A DNA stretch of 14,209 nucleotides, taken from the NCBI GenBank assembly GCA_965602635.1, contig CBFCZU010000105.1:1-14209 (forward strand), in the 5' to 3' direction. Origin of the DNA: CBFCZU01 sp965602635 (GTDB taxonomy: Bacteria; Planctomycetota; Phycisphaerae; SM23-33). Shown piece after piece: positions 1-7,015 of this stretch (the first letter of the stretch is position 1; every line of letters begins with the position of its first letter). The notes under the pieces are model-generated. The model was not told the DNA's origin and made no database searches. It worked only from the letters and a program-made list of their open reading frames with translations. The translations under genes and the position numbers were made by a program.

Positions 1-10
1 GGCTGAACGG

Positions 11-16
11 TATTCT
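11..16 (+). promoter_or_regulatory. Possible -10 box upstream of the CII-like gene
   Basis: The hexamer TATTCT lies 35 bases before the preferred start codon at 52 and matches TATAAT at four of six positions. It would start transcription near position 23. The -35 region lies at or beyond the window edge, so it cannot be judged. Such AT-rich hexamers are uncommon in this GC-rich sequence, which is the main reason for listing it. Confidence 0.25.
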
Positions 17-51
17 TTGATGTGCGGGAAGTCATACAGGAAAGCCCAGGG

Positions 52-519
52 ATGGAATCACATCAAGCCCTGAAAAACGCTGTTGCCGAACTCGGTGCCA
101 AGCGGGTGGCCGCGGACATGAAGGTCTCGTCCTCGCTGGTGTACAAGTGGTGCCAGCCGCCGGCGGCCGACGCCTCGGTAACGGGCCTCAGCGGCGCCCG
201 GAACCCGCTGGACCGCGTCAAGGCCCTGGTGGAGATAACCGGCGACCCGGACCTGATGCAGTGGCTCAGCCGGCAGGCGGGCGGCTTCTTCGTCCGCGAC
301 CCGGAGGTCAGCGGTCGCCGCGTCGATGCGGAATATATTGCCAACACCCAGCGGATCATCGAGGATTTCTCCAAGCTGCTCCGCGTGGTCTCCCAGGCCA
401 TCGCCGACGACGGCAAGGTGGACCCGGATGAATCCCGCCGGATCAGGAAGGAATGGCAGCGACTGAAGCAGTACGGAGAGGCGTTCGCGTGTGCCTGCGA
501 GCGCGGGCTGTTCGCCTGA
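52..519 (+). CDS. Phage CII-like HTH (Phage_CP76-type) DNA-binding protein
   Basis: A 155-residue soluble protein. Residues about 5-35 form a likely helix-turn-helix (a VAADMKVSSSLVYKW-type segment). A stretch at residues 50-81 (VKALVEITGDP then LSRQAGGFFV) matches my memory of the phage regulatory protein CII / CP76 family, which binds DNA. Residues 88-155 are charged and helical, possibly a dimerising coiled coil. The start at 52 is preferred because AGGAAAG at 38-44 lies seven bases upstream; a GTG in the same frame at 22 has no comparable site and would lie close to a -10-like box. It precedes the NfeD-like gene by only 34 bases on the same strand, suggesting cotranscription with the NfeD-flotillin pair. 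No other phage genes are nearby, so a domesticated regulator is more likely than a prophage remnant. Target and signal are unknown. Confidence 0.72.
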   Translation: MESHQALKNAVAELGAKRVAADMKVSSSLVYKWCQPPAADASVTGLSGARNPLDRVKALVEITGDPDLMQWLSRQAGGFFVRDPEVSGRRVDAEYIANTQRIIEDFSKLLRVVSQAIADDGKVDPDESRRIRKEWQRLKQYGEAFACACERGLFA

Positions 520-540
520 GCGCGGCACGCGCGGCAAATT

Positions 541-546
541 GAGGAG
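541..546 (+). promoter_or_regulatory. Ribosome binding site fixing the NfeD-like start
   Basis: GAGGAG lies seven bases before the ATG at 554. It supports that start over upstream in-frame codons that would overlap the preceding gene. Confidence 0.6.
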
Positions 547-553
547 CACCGCC

Positions 554-1228
554 ATGACAGAGTGGTGGCAAGAGCTGACGGCTGTGGCCCAGTGGTTCTA
601 CGGCGCGGCTGTGTTCTTCAGCGTGTTCTTCCTGTGGCAGTTCATCTCCTCCCTGATAGGCCTCAGCGGCGGCGAGGACATTGACGTGGACGCCGGGGAC
701 ATGGACGCGGACGTGGACATTGACGTGGACGCGGACGTGGACGTGGACGGGGACATGGAGGCGGCCTCGGCCGGGGACGCCGCCGAGAGCATGGCCGCCT
801 TCCGGCTGCTGTCGATCCGGGCCATCCTGGCGTTCTTCACCATGTTCGCCTGGGCCGGGGCGCTGTACCTCGACGTCGGCGTTGGGACGAACTGGGCGAT
901 CGGCTACGCCACCCTGTGGGGCCTGGGCGGCTTTCTGACCGTGGCGGTCGTGGTGAACATGATGCGCCGGTTGGCTGAGACCGGCACCGCCCGGCTAGCG
1001 ACCAGCGTGGGGACGACCGGGACGGTTTACCTGAACGTCCCCGCCGGCGGCGAAGGCGAGGCGCGGGTAACCGTCAGCGGGAGCATCCGCTACGTCAAGG
1101 CCCGCGGCGTCGGCGGGCGGGAAATCCAGGCCGGAACGCCCATCCGCGTCGTCCGTTCGCTGGGCACGAACATCATCGAGATCGAACCGATCAACGAGAC
1201 ACAGTCCGAAAGGGGCAATGCGAAATGA
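554..1228 (+). CDS. NfeD-like / OB-fold membrane protein with acidic Asp-repeat loop, flotillin partner
   Basis: A 224-residue membrane protein. Hydrophobic segments lie at about residues 15-37, 84-107 and 113-134, followed by a soluble beta-rich domain at about 140-212 that fits the OB fold of NfeD/YuaF and YqiJ-type proteins. These are known to be encoded next to flotillins and to work with them in membrane microdomains. Between the first and second TM segments, residues 41-69 alternate Asp with hydrophobic or small residues; about 15 of 29 are Asp or Glu. The next gene overlaps its stop codon (ATGA), indicating translational coupling. The assignment rests on topology, the C-terminal domain and the neighbour; the exact subfamily (NfeD1b versus YqiJ-like) is uncertain. 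It has no N-terminal ClpP-like protease domain, as in short NfeD forms. Confidence 0.8.
   Translation: MTEWWQELTAVAQWFYGAAVFFSVFFLWQFISSLIGLSGGEDIDVDAGDMDADVDIDVDADVDVDGDMEAASAGDAAESMAAFRLLSIRAILAFFTMFAWAGALYLDVGVGTNWAIGYATLWGLGGFLTVAVVVNMMRRLAETGTARLATSVGTTGTVYLNVPAGGEGEARVTVSGSIRYVKARGVGGREIQAGTPIRVVRSLGTNIIEIEPINETQSERGNAK
674..760 (+). repeat. Degenerate GACGTGGAC-type coding repeat (Asp-rich loop)
   Basis: Short near-identical units built on GACGTGGAC and GACATTGAC recur through this stretch inside the NfeD-like gene. They encode the acidic alternating loop (residues 41-69). The repeat keeps reading frame, and the codons alternate GAC with GTG, ATT or GCG, so it is best explained as a protein-level repeat. 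The unit count could vary between strains by slippage. Confidence 0.7.
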
Positions 1229-2736
1229 ACCTACTGACCCTATCGCTGCACGTGCCCGCGATGCTCGCCCAGGCCGGGGAGGATGATACCGGAATGCCGG
1301 CGCTCATCCTGGGGCTCATTCTGGCCGTCGTCGTCCTGGGCGTCATCCTCGCATTCGCGCACCGCTACAAGCGGTGCCCGTCCAACAAGATCCTCGTCAT
1401 CTACGGCAAGACCGGCAGCGGGGCAGCACGCTGCGTCCACGGCGGGGCGGCGTTCGTCTGGCCACTGGTGCAGGCGTGCGACTTCCTGGACCTCGAGCCG
1501 TTCGTCGTGCCCATCGACCTGTCCAACGCCCTCTCGCGCGAGAACATCCGCGTGGCCGTGCCCACGACGGTCACCGCGGCCGTATCAAACCTGCCCGGGG
1601 TTATGGACAACGCCGCCGTCCGATTGCTGGGGCTCACCGAGCAGGAGATTCGCACCCAGGCGCAGGACATCATCCTCGGGCAGATGCGTGCGGTGATCGC
1701 CACCATGGGGATCGAGGAGATCAACCGCGACCGTCAGGCCTTCATGGCGAAGGTCAACGACGCGGTCTCGACGGAGCTGGAGAAGATCGGGCTGGCGGTC
1801 ATCAACGTCAACATCCGCGACATCGAGGACGAATCGGGCTACATCAAGGCGCTGGGCCGGAAGGCCGCTGCCGAGGCCATCAACCAGGCCAACATCGACG
1901 TGGCGGAGCAGGAGAAGCTTGGGCAGACGGGCGTGGCGGAGCGGAAGCGTGACGAGCGTGTTGCGGTGGCGGCGGCCAACGCGACGGCACAGATCGGCGA
2001 GGCGACGGCCGACCGCGACAAGCGCCAGGAAGTGGCGGGGCTCGAGGCGCAGGCCGTCGGTAAGGAGACCGAGGCCGATGCGGAGAAGGCCGGTTTCCGC
2101 GCCAACCAGCGTGTGGCCGAGGAGCAGGCCCGCGACCGCGGTGAGTCGGCGTCGCGCGAGGCCGACGGCGCCATCCGCGTCGCCCAGGAGAACGCGCAGA
2201 AGAAGGCCGAGGAGGCCCGGGCGCTCCGCGAGCAGGCGCGGCTCAACGCCGAGGTGGTCGTCCCGGCCAACGCCGACCGCGAGAGAGTCGTCATCTCCGC
2301 CGACGCCCGCAAACAGGAGACGGTTCGCGTCGCCCAGGGCGAGGCCGAGGCCACGGTCGCCAAGATGACCGCCCAGGGCAAGGGCGTGCAGGCCATCCTG
2401 GACGGCAAGGCCGAGGGGTACGAGCGGCTGGTCGCGGCCTGCGGCGACGGCCAGGGGGCGGCGGCGCTGCTGATAATCGAGAAGCTCGCGGACATCGCCG
2501 GCATCCAGGCCCAGGCCATCCAGGACCTGCCCATCGAGAAGGTGATCGTCTGGGACGGCGGCGGGGACGGCGGCGGACTCAGCGGACTGGGGGGGCGGCT
2601 GATGGGCGCGCTGCCGCCCATGCATGAGCTGGCCAAGCAGGTCGGCCTGGACTTGCCCGAGTTCCTCGGGCGGCTCGCCAAGGAGGCCCGGGAAACGACC
2701 GGCGGCCAGGCCGGCGGGCAGGCGAAAGGCAAATAG
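1225..2736 (+). CDS. floT: Flotillin-like SPFH/band 7 protein
   Basis: A 503-residue scaffold protein of the flotillin (YuaG/FloT, reggie) family, which organises ordered membrane microdomains. Residues 24-45 are a hydrophobic membrane anchor; residues 1-16 are also hydrophobic. The SPFH domain covers about 46-220 and begins with the hallmark CPSNKILVIYGK. Residues about 215-375 are an Ala/Glu-rich coiled coil of the flotillin type. A conserved C-terminal part follows (about 390-440, containing IEKLADIA and LPIEKVIVWDGG), then a Gly-rich linker and an amphipathic tail. The ATG overlaps the stop of the NfeD-like gene, so the two are translationally coupled, as is usual for flotillin/NfeD pairs. 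The length is normal for the family. The gene symbol follows family convention and is not proof of orthology. Confidence 0.92.
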   Translation: MNLLTLSLHVPAMLAQAGEDDTGMPALILGLILAVVVLGVILAFAHRYKRCPSNKILVIYGKTGSGAARCVHGGAAFVWPLVQACDFLDLEPFVVPIDLSNALSRENIRVAVPTTVTAAVSNLPGVMDNAAVRLLGLTEQEIRTQAQDIILGQMRAVIATMGIEEINRDRQAFMAKVNDAVSTELEKIGLAVINVNIRDIEDESGYIKALGRKAAAEAINQANIDVAEQEKLGQTGVAERKRDERVAVAAANATAQIGEATADRDKRQEVAGLEAQAVGKETEADAEKAGFRANQRVAEEQARDRGESASREADGAIRVAQENAQKKAEEARALREQARLNAEVVVPANADRERVVISADARKQETVRVAQGEAEATVAKMTAQGKGVQAILDGKAEGYERLVAACGDGQGAAALLIIEKLADIAGIQAQAIQDLPIEKVIVWDGGGDGGGLSGLGGRLMGALPPMHELAKQVGLDLPEFLGRLAKEARETTGGQAGGQAKGK

Positions 2737-2799
2737 AAGGCCCCGGGGCGTGCCGAGGCCGCGGTGAAGTCATATTGACCTACCGCCATTCGATTCGGC

Positions 2800-2817
2800 C
2801 GCGGGTGGGCCCCCGCG
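2800..2817 (+). promoter_or_regulatory. Hairpin abutting the purN start codon
   Basis: CGCGGG at 2800-2805 and CCCGCG at 2812-2817 form a perfect six-bp stem with a six-base loop, ending directly at the ATG at 2818. The only purine-rich stretch near a Shine-Dalgarno position lies in the second arm and loop, so folding could limit ribosome access. In GC-rich DNA such stems arise easily by chance, and no function is shown. Confidence 0.3.
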
Positions 2818-3468
2818 ATGAGTGAAATGAGTGACAGGAAGTCGCGCAGCAAGCCGATCCGCCTGGGAGTGCTGCTCTCGGGCGGCGGGCGGACGCTGCT
2901 GAACATGCTCGAGGGCATCAAGGCGGGCGAGCTGCCCGCCGAGGTCGCCGTTGTCATCGCCAGCCGCCAGTGCAAGGGCGTCGAGCGGGCCGCCGCCGCC
3001 GGCCTCGCCGTCCACGTCGTGCCCTATCGGGACATGCCCGACTCGGCCGCCTACTCGGCCAAGCTCGCGGGGCTGCTCGACGACGCGGCGGTCGATCTGG
3101 TCTGCCTCGCCGGGTTCCTGTCCTTCTGGGAGATCCCCGACCGCTACCTCGCCCGGGTGATGAACATCCACCCCGCCCTGCTGCCGCGCTTCGGCGGGAC
3201 GGGCATGTATGGCCACCACGTCCACGAGGCGGTCCTGGCGGCCGGGTGCAAGGTCTCAGGCTGCACCGTCCACCTCGTCAACAACGAGTACGACGCCGGG
3301 CCGATCGTCGTCCAGAAGGCGGTGCCCGTCCTCGAAGGCGACACGCCCGACACGCTCGCCGCTCGCATCTTCGAGCAGGAGTGCCTGGCCTATCCCGAGG
3401 CGATCAGCCTCTTCGCCGAAGGCAGGCTGAAGATCGAGGGAAACATCTGTCACGTCTTGCCGGCGTGA
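2818..3468 (+). CDS. purN: Phosphoribosylglycinamide formyltransferase (GAR transformylase)
   Basis: A 216-residue cytosolic enzyme that transfers a formyl group from 10-formyltetrahydrofolate to glycinamide ribonucleotide, the third step of purine synthesis. The N-terminal phosphate loop (SGGGRT, residues 21-26) follows the first beta strand. The catalytic set is N116 and H118 in NIHPALLP and D159 in the YDAGPI motif. The length is standard. The loop differs from the common SGxGSNL (R-T replaces S-N), and the segment after the active site, GGTGMYGHHVHEAV, resembles the GGKGYYG-type insertion I recall from plant-like PurN. The start has no strong Shine-Dalgarno; ATG at 2827 is an alternative. 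No other purine genes lie nearby. It converges on the following - strand gene with eight bases between the stops. Confidence 0.93.
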   Translation: MSEMSDRKSRSKPIRLGVLLSGGGRTLLNMLEGIKAGELPAEVAVVIASRQCKGVERAAAAGLAVHVVPYRDMPDSAAYSAKLAGLLDDAAVDLVCLAGFLSFWEIPDRYLARVMNIHPALLPRFGGTGMYGHHVHEAVLAAGCKVSGCTVHLVNNEYDAGPIVVQKAVPVLEGDTPDTLAARIFEQECLAYPEAISLFAEGRLKIEGNICHVLPA

Positions 3469-3476
3469 GGGGCCGC

Positions 3477-5393
3477 TCAGCTCGACGGCTTCTCGATGCG
3501 GATGAAGACGTTCTCCACCTCGCCGGGGCAGTCGATCTTGTAGTCGCCGCCGGCCTTCATGGTGACCGCCTTGCTGGTCGCCTTGCCGTCGAGCTTGTAG
3601 CTGTGGGTGATCTTGACCCCCGCGTCGTGCTTGACCGCGGGCAGCAGGTGGAGGCACGCGCGGACGACGTTGACCGCGGGCCGGCCGACGTATCGGACGT
3701 ACACCACCTCGGCGGGCTCGGACAGCCGAACGTCCGTGTCGTGGTTGTACCGCCAGTGATTCGCCCAGGTGGGCGCCTTGGCCCGGTAGATCTCCTTGAA
3801 GTCCTTGGGCTGATCGATCGCGTAGCCGATGGTGTTGGCGGTGTTCTTGGCGGCGGCGCGCTGGTGGGTATTGAAGGTGGCGCCGACGCTGAACCATGAG
3901 ATCTTCGTCCCCGCCGGGGCGGGCAGCTTGACGATCACCTCGCCCTTGATCCGCGTCCAGATGTTCTTGTGGTCGTACCGCTTGGGCATCGCCACGACGT
4001 GCTTCTTCAAATCGGCCGGGTTCGATACGTCCGGCAGCACCAGCATCGGCCTGGTGTTCAACCCGTAGCGGTCGTCGGCGTCGTAGCGCAGGGCGTTGGC
4101 GCCCTTCCTGAGCCGCGGCAGGGAGATCGGGGCGACCTGCACCCAGGTGTCGATGGCCATCGAGCGGATGGCGAGCTGGCCCGCCTTGCCCGCGACAGTG
4201 AGCCTCGCCAGGTAGCCGTAGGTGCCTTTGACGTGCCTGGTGACGTCGAGGCCCTTGTCGCCGGGCTTGATCCGGCCGGCGTCGGCCCACGTCAGGCCGT
4301 TGTCCGTCGATACTTCGACGCCGACGGCCACGGCCGTGTCGAGCGTGATCACCGACGCCTCGGAGTCGTCGTCGAAGTTGTCCAGGTCGTTGACCTTGGC
4401 GACGATGACGAACGGCGTGAAGACCTCGAAGACAACCCGGGCCTTGTCGGCGGTCAGCTCGAGCCCTTTCTTGCCGGCCTTGAGCCCCTCGGCCGAGGAG
4501 GCGCCCGCCGCGAAGTCGCCGCTGTCGCCGGTGAGCTTCGGGGCGTAGTGGAACAGCCCGTTGCCGTGGTTCCACTTGGTGAAGTGGCGGTGGTTGGGCT
4601 TCATGCCGATGGGCTTGGTCAGCAGCAGCTTCCGCACCCACGCCTTCTTGTTGTACTCGGGTCGGTGGTTCCATCGTCCGCCCTGCGGCTGCCACCACCG
4701 GGTGAACGTCTCGCCCGGGCGGAGCGAGTAGTCGGCCGTGTGACTGCCCTGCCACCAGCGGTACTGGTTGCCGATCTCGCTGCGGGCGTAGATGCCGGCG
4801 ACCCTGGCGGCCTTGGCCGGTGTGTTGTGGTGCGGGAAGTTAGGCTTGATCCGCCCGATCGAGTCGATCCAGAGCTGCTTGTTGGTCTTGGCCTCGGCGA
4901 GGCTGGCGATCGTGCCGTCCTGCTTGATCAGCACGCCGCGGATGTCCACGTCGATGTAGTGCCAGGCGTCGTCGTAGAAGATCTCCGTCGCGCAGTGGCT
5001 CCAGGCGTTCACGGCGAAGCTCCGCCCCTTGGTGAAGCCCATGCCGTGGTAGATGCCCTCGACCGTCGGGCCGAAGATGCCGCAGTAGCCCATGTTGTAC
5101 ACGTTGAGCATCTTCAGCGGCTCGCGCATGGTGGAGTATTCGCCGAAGATATCGGGCCCGTCGTGCACCTCGTAGAAGTGGTACAGCCCGGTCTCGTACC
5201 CGCAGAGGTACTGCCAGACGGCGATGGCCAGGGCGTTGCCGGTCTTGTCCTTCCAGGCGTGGAAGCTGCGGAAGCGTTTCAGGTCGGTGGTGTCGGCGTT
5301 GTGCTCGCTGGTCACCCGGGGGCAGTAGGCCACCTGGGCCAGCCCCACGGCCGGGAGGAACACCATCAACAAGAGGATCAGGCAGATACGCAT
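3477..5393 (-). CDS. Secreted transglutaminase-like (papain-fold) protein
   Basis: A 638-residue exported protein of unknown role. Residues 1-19 are a signal peptide (hydrophobic core, cleavage likely after GLA). Residues about 50-155 carry the transglutaminase-like triad: C104 in GYCGIFG, H133 in WSHCATEIFY and D148 in WHYIDVD. Members of this fold include peptidases and crosslinking enzymes. Residues 205-285 are unusually rich in Trp and His, with an LRPGETFTRWW segment near 224. Residues about 315-638 look like successive beta-sandwich modules, with VSTDNGLTWADAG resembling a sialidase-type Asp-box. Several cysteines occur near the N-terminus (24, 64, 104, 134). AAGGAG seven bases upstream supports the start, and a plausible promoter lies just before it. 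It is alone on the - strand. Family-level identity is inferred from the triad; substrate is unknown. Confidence 0.72.
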   Translation of the reverse strand: MRICLILLLMVFLPAVGLAQVAYCPRVTSEHNADTTDLKRFRSFHAWKDKTGNALAIAVWQYLCGYETGLYHFYEVHDGPDIFGEYSTMREPLKMLNVYNMGYCGIFGPTVEGIYHGMGFTKGRSFAVNAWSHCATEIFYDDAWHYIDVDIRGVLIKQDGTIASLAEAKTNKQLWIDSIGRIKPNFPHHNTPAKAARVAGIYARSEIGNQYRWWQGSHTADYSLRPGETFTRWWQPQGGRWNHRPEYNKKAWVRKLLLTKPIGMKPNHRHFTKWNHGNGLFHYAPKLTGDSGDFAAGASSAEGLKAGKKGLELTADKARVVFEVFTPFVIVAKVNDLDNFDDDSEASVITLDTAVAVGVEVSTDNGLTWADAGRIKPGDKGLDVTRHVKGTYGYLARLTVAGKAGQLAIRSMAIDTWVQVAPISLPRLRKGANALRYDADDRYGLNTRPMLVLPDVSNPADLKKHVVAMPKRYDHKNIWTRIKGEVIVKLPAPAGTKISWFSVGATFNTHQRAAAKNTANTIGYAIDQPKDFKEIYRAKAPTWANHWRYNHDTDVRLSEPAEVVYVRYVGRPAVNVVRACLHLLPAVKHDAGVKITHSYKLDGKATSKAVTMKAGGDYKIDCPGEVENVFIRIEKPSS

Positions 5394-5429
5394 CGAGAGT
5401 CTCCTTGCTGGGGCCAGGTCAACGGCTCA

Positions 5430-5459
5430 ATCCTACCGGCTCGGAGTCGGGCGAGTCAA
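5430..5459 (-). promoter_or_regulatory. Sigma70-type promoter for the transglutaminase-like gene
   Basis: Read on the - strand, TTGACT (5459-5454) is followed after 18 bases by TAGGAT (5435-5430). These match the -35 consensus at five of six and the -10 at four of six positions. Transcription would begin near 5423 and give a leader of about 30 bases containing the AAGGAG ribosome site at 5406-5401. Confidence 0.5.
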
Positions 5460-5523
5460 TCGCGCCTGCGGGCGGGCCGATTTTCGGCCACCCGCGGCGC
5501 ATGCACCGCCGAGGCGCATGCCG

Positions 5524-5529
5524 TATAAT
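5524..5529 (+). promoter_or_regulatory. Perfect TATAAT -10 box for the DRE-TIM synthase gene
   Basis: A perfect TATAAT lies 25 bases before the GTG at 5554 and just after an in-frame ATG at 5518. Such a hexamer is rare in this GC-rich sequence. No clear -35 is seen 16-18 bases upstream. If it is the -10, the transcript starts near 5536 and the ATG at 5518 cannot be the start codon. Confidence 0.45.
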
Positions 5530-5537
5530 GATGCGCG

Positions 5538-5543
5538 AAAGGA
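5538..5543 (+). promoter_or_regulatory. Ribosome binding site for GTG at 5554
   Basis: AAAGGA lies ten bases before the GTG at 5554. It supports that start over ATG 5518, whose only purine-rich candidate (GAGG at 5511-5514) sits three bases away, which is too close. Confidence 0.45.
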
Positions 5544-5553
5544 CGGTGTCGCG

Positions 5554-6903
5554 GTGATCCCCACAGACGACAGCAAGTATCCTCTCCAGGACGTTGAAGA
5601 GCCGAATCTGCTGCGGGACATCTTCCCGTACGCCGAGCTGCCGCGGTTGCCGTTCGACGCCCAGGCGGTGCCTATGGCCCGGGCCGAGCAGGTCTGGGTC
5701 ACCGACACGACCTTCCGCGACGGCCAGCAGGCACGCCCGCCGTACACCCTCAAGCAGGTGGTGGACCTGTTCGCCCTGATGAGCAAGCTCGACGGGGGCA
5801 GCGGGATCATCCCCTCGGCCGAGTTCTTCCTGTACTCGCGGCGCGACCGCGAGGCCGTCGAGAAGTGCCGCGAGCTGGGGCTTGAGTTCCCGCGCGTCAC
5901 CGGCTGGATCAGGGCCGTCAAGGGCGATTTCAAGCTCGTCAAGGACATGGAGCTCGACGAGACGGGCATCCTGACCTCGTGCAGCGACTATCACATATTC
6001 CTGAAGCTCCAGAAGACCCGCAGGCAGGCCCTCGACGGCTACCTCGACATCGCCCGGGCGGCCCTGGACGCGGGCATCACGCCGCGCTGTCACTTCGAGG
6101 ACATCACGCGGGCGGACTTCTACGGCTTCGTGGTGCCGTTCGCGGCCGAGCTGATGGAGCTGCGCGAGGAGTACGGGCGGGACGTCAAAATCCGCCTGTG
6201 CGACACCATGGGCTTCGGCGTTCCCTGGGCCGAGGCCGCCCTGCCACGCTCCGTGCCCAAGCTTGTCCACGGCATGATCCACGAAGCCGGCGTGCCGGGC
6301 GAGCTGCTCGAATGGCACGGGCACAACGATTTCCACAAGGTGCTGATCAACCCGGCGACCGCCTGGCTCTACGGCTGCGCGGGGTGCAACGCCGCCCTGC
6401 TGGGCATCGGCGAGCGGACCGGCAACACCCCGCTGGGGGCGATGGTCATCGAGGCCGCCCAGCTCAACGGCGGCCACGTCGCCGGCGTCGATTACGCCGT
6501 CATCACCGAGATCGCCGAGTACTTCTCCAAGGAAATCGGCCAGGCGATACCGGCCAACTACCCGCTGGTCGGGCGCGACTTCAACGTTACCCGGGCGGGC
6601 ATTCACGCCGACGGGCTGCTCAAGAACGAGGAAATCTACAACTGCTTCGACACGGAGAAGATCCTCGGGCGAGCGGCCGGGGTCGCCATCACCGACAAGA
6701 GCGGCGCCGCCGGCATCAAGCACTGGCTCGAACGGCGGTTCAGCGTCAACGTGCCGAAGGACGACTCGCGGCTGGTCGCCATGAAGGAAAAGGTGGACGC
6801 CGAATACGAGGGAGGGCGGACCAGCACCATCTCCGAGGAGGAGATGATCGCCTGGTACGAGGAGGCGTTCGGGACTGGGCAGAGCCGACCGCCCCGCGGG
6901 TAG
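5554..6903 (+). CDS. DRE-TIM acyltransferase, probable Re-citrate synthase / homocitrate synthase-like
   Basis: A 449-residue cytosolic TIM-barrel enzyme of the HMGL-like family, whose members condense acetyl-CoA with a 2-oxo acid. Numbering from GTG 5554, the signature DTTFRDGQQ gives metal ligand D51 and catalytic R55. HGHND supplies the two metal-binding His (255, 257), and AGIHADGLLKN (H351) matches the subdomain seen in isopropylmalate and homocitrate synthases. Segments such as AEFFLYSRRDREAVEKC, TGWIRA and ITRADFYGFVVPFA fit my memory of the Re-face citrate synthase clade (Clostridium kluyveri type) better than LeuA or NifV. It lacks the long leucine-sensing C-terminal domain of LeuA. 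There are no leucine, lysine or nitrogen-fixation genes beside it. ATG 5518 is an alternative start 12 codons upstream, but overlaps the TATAAT box. Superfamily is sure; substrate is inferred. Confidence 0.7.
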   Translation: MIPTDDSKYPLQDVEEPNLLRDIFPYAELPRLPFDAQAVPMARAEQVWVTDTTFRDGQQARPPYTLKQVVDLFALMSKLDGGSGIIPSAEFFLYSRRDREAVEKCRELGLEFPRVTGWIRAVKGDFKLVKDMELDETGILTSCSDYHIFLKLQKTRRQALDGYLDIARAALDAGITPRCHFEDITRADFYGFVVPFAAELMELREEYGRDVKIRLCDTMGFGVPWAEAALPRSVPKLVHGMIHEAGVPGELLEWHGHNDFHKVLINPATAWLYGCAGCNAALLGIGERTGNTPLGAMVIEAAQLNGGHVAGVDYAVITEIAEYFSKEIGQAIPANYPLVGRDFNVTRAGIHADGLLKNEEIYNCFDTEKILGRAAGVAITDKSGAAGIKHWLERRFSVNVPKDDSRLVAMKEKVDAEYEGGRTSTISEEEMIAWYEEAFGTGQSRPPRG

Positions 6904-6954
6904 CCCGCGCGATCTTCCGGGATTTTCACGCATACCCGCGGCGATTCCGACGTT

Positions 6955-6960
6955 TACAAT
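6955..6960 (+). promoter_or_regulatory. -10-like TACAAT before the large membrane protein gene
   Basis: TACAAT (five of six to consensus) lies directly before the in-frame ATG at 6962, which has no Shine-Dalgarno. Transcription would begin near 6967, favouring the downstream ATG at 7016. No convincing -35 was found. Confidence 0.35.
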
Positions 6961-7000
6961 AATGGCGTCTTACGGCAAGGCAGTCGGTCTCCGCGCTGCC

Positions 7001-7006
7001 AGGGAG
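7001..7006 (+). promoter_or_regulatory. Ribosome binding site for ATG at 7016
   Basis: AGGGAG lies nine bases before ATG 7016. It is the best Shine-Dalgarno among the three possible starts (6962, 7016, 7043). Confidence 0.45.
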
Positions 7007-7015
7007 CGAGCCGAG

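Noticed and set aside
52..519. Prophage remnant suggested by the CII-like gene
   Set aside because: No integrase, other phage genes, att-like repeats or composition shift accompany it. The neighbours are a cellular operon.
674..760. Tandem DNA repeat or CRISPR-like array
   Set aside because: The units are short, degenerate, in frame and without spacers; they are explained by the Asp-rich coding region.
2737..2799. Intrinsic terminator after the flotillin gene
   Set aside because: The stretch is GC-rich with only weak imperfect pairing and no T-run; nothing convincing was found. A TTGACC at 2775 lacks a matching -10.
3969..5528. Long + strand open frame opposite the transglutaminase-like gene
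   Set aside because: Its translation is Val/Gly/Asp/His-rich with no motif, while the - strand frame has a signal peptide and a catalytic triad.
5419..6933. Long - strand open frame opposite the DRE-TIM synthase gene
   Set aside because: The + strand frame contains unmistakable DRE-TIM motifs; the opposite frame is a compositional shadow.
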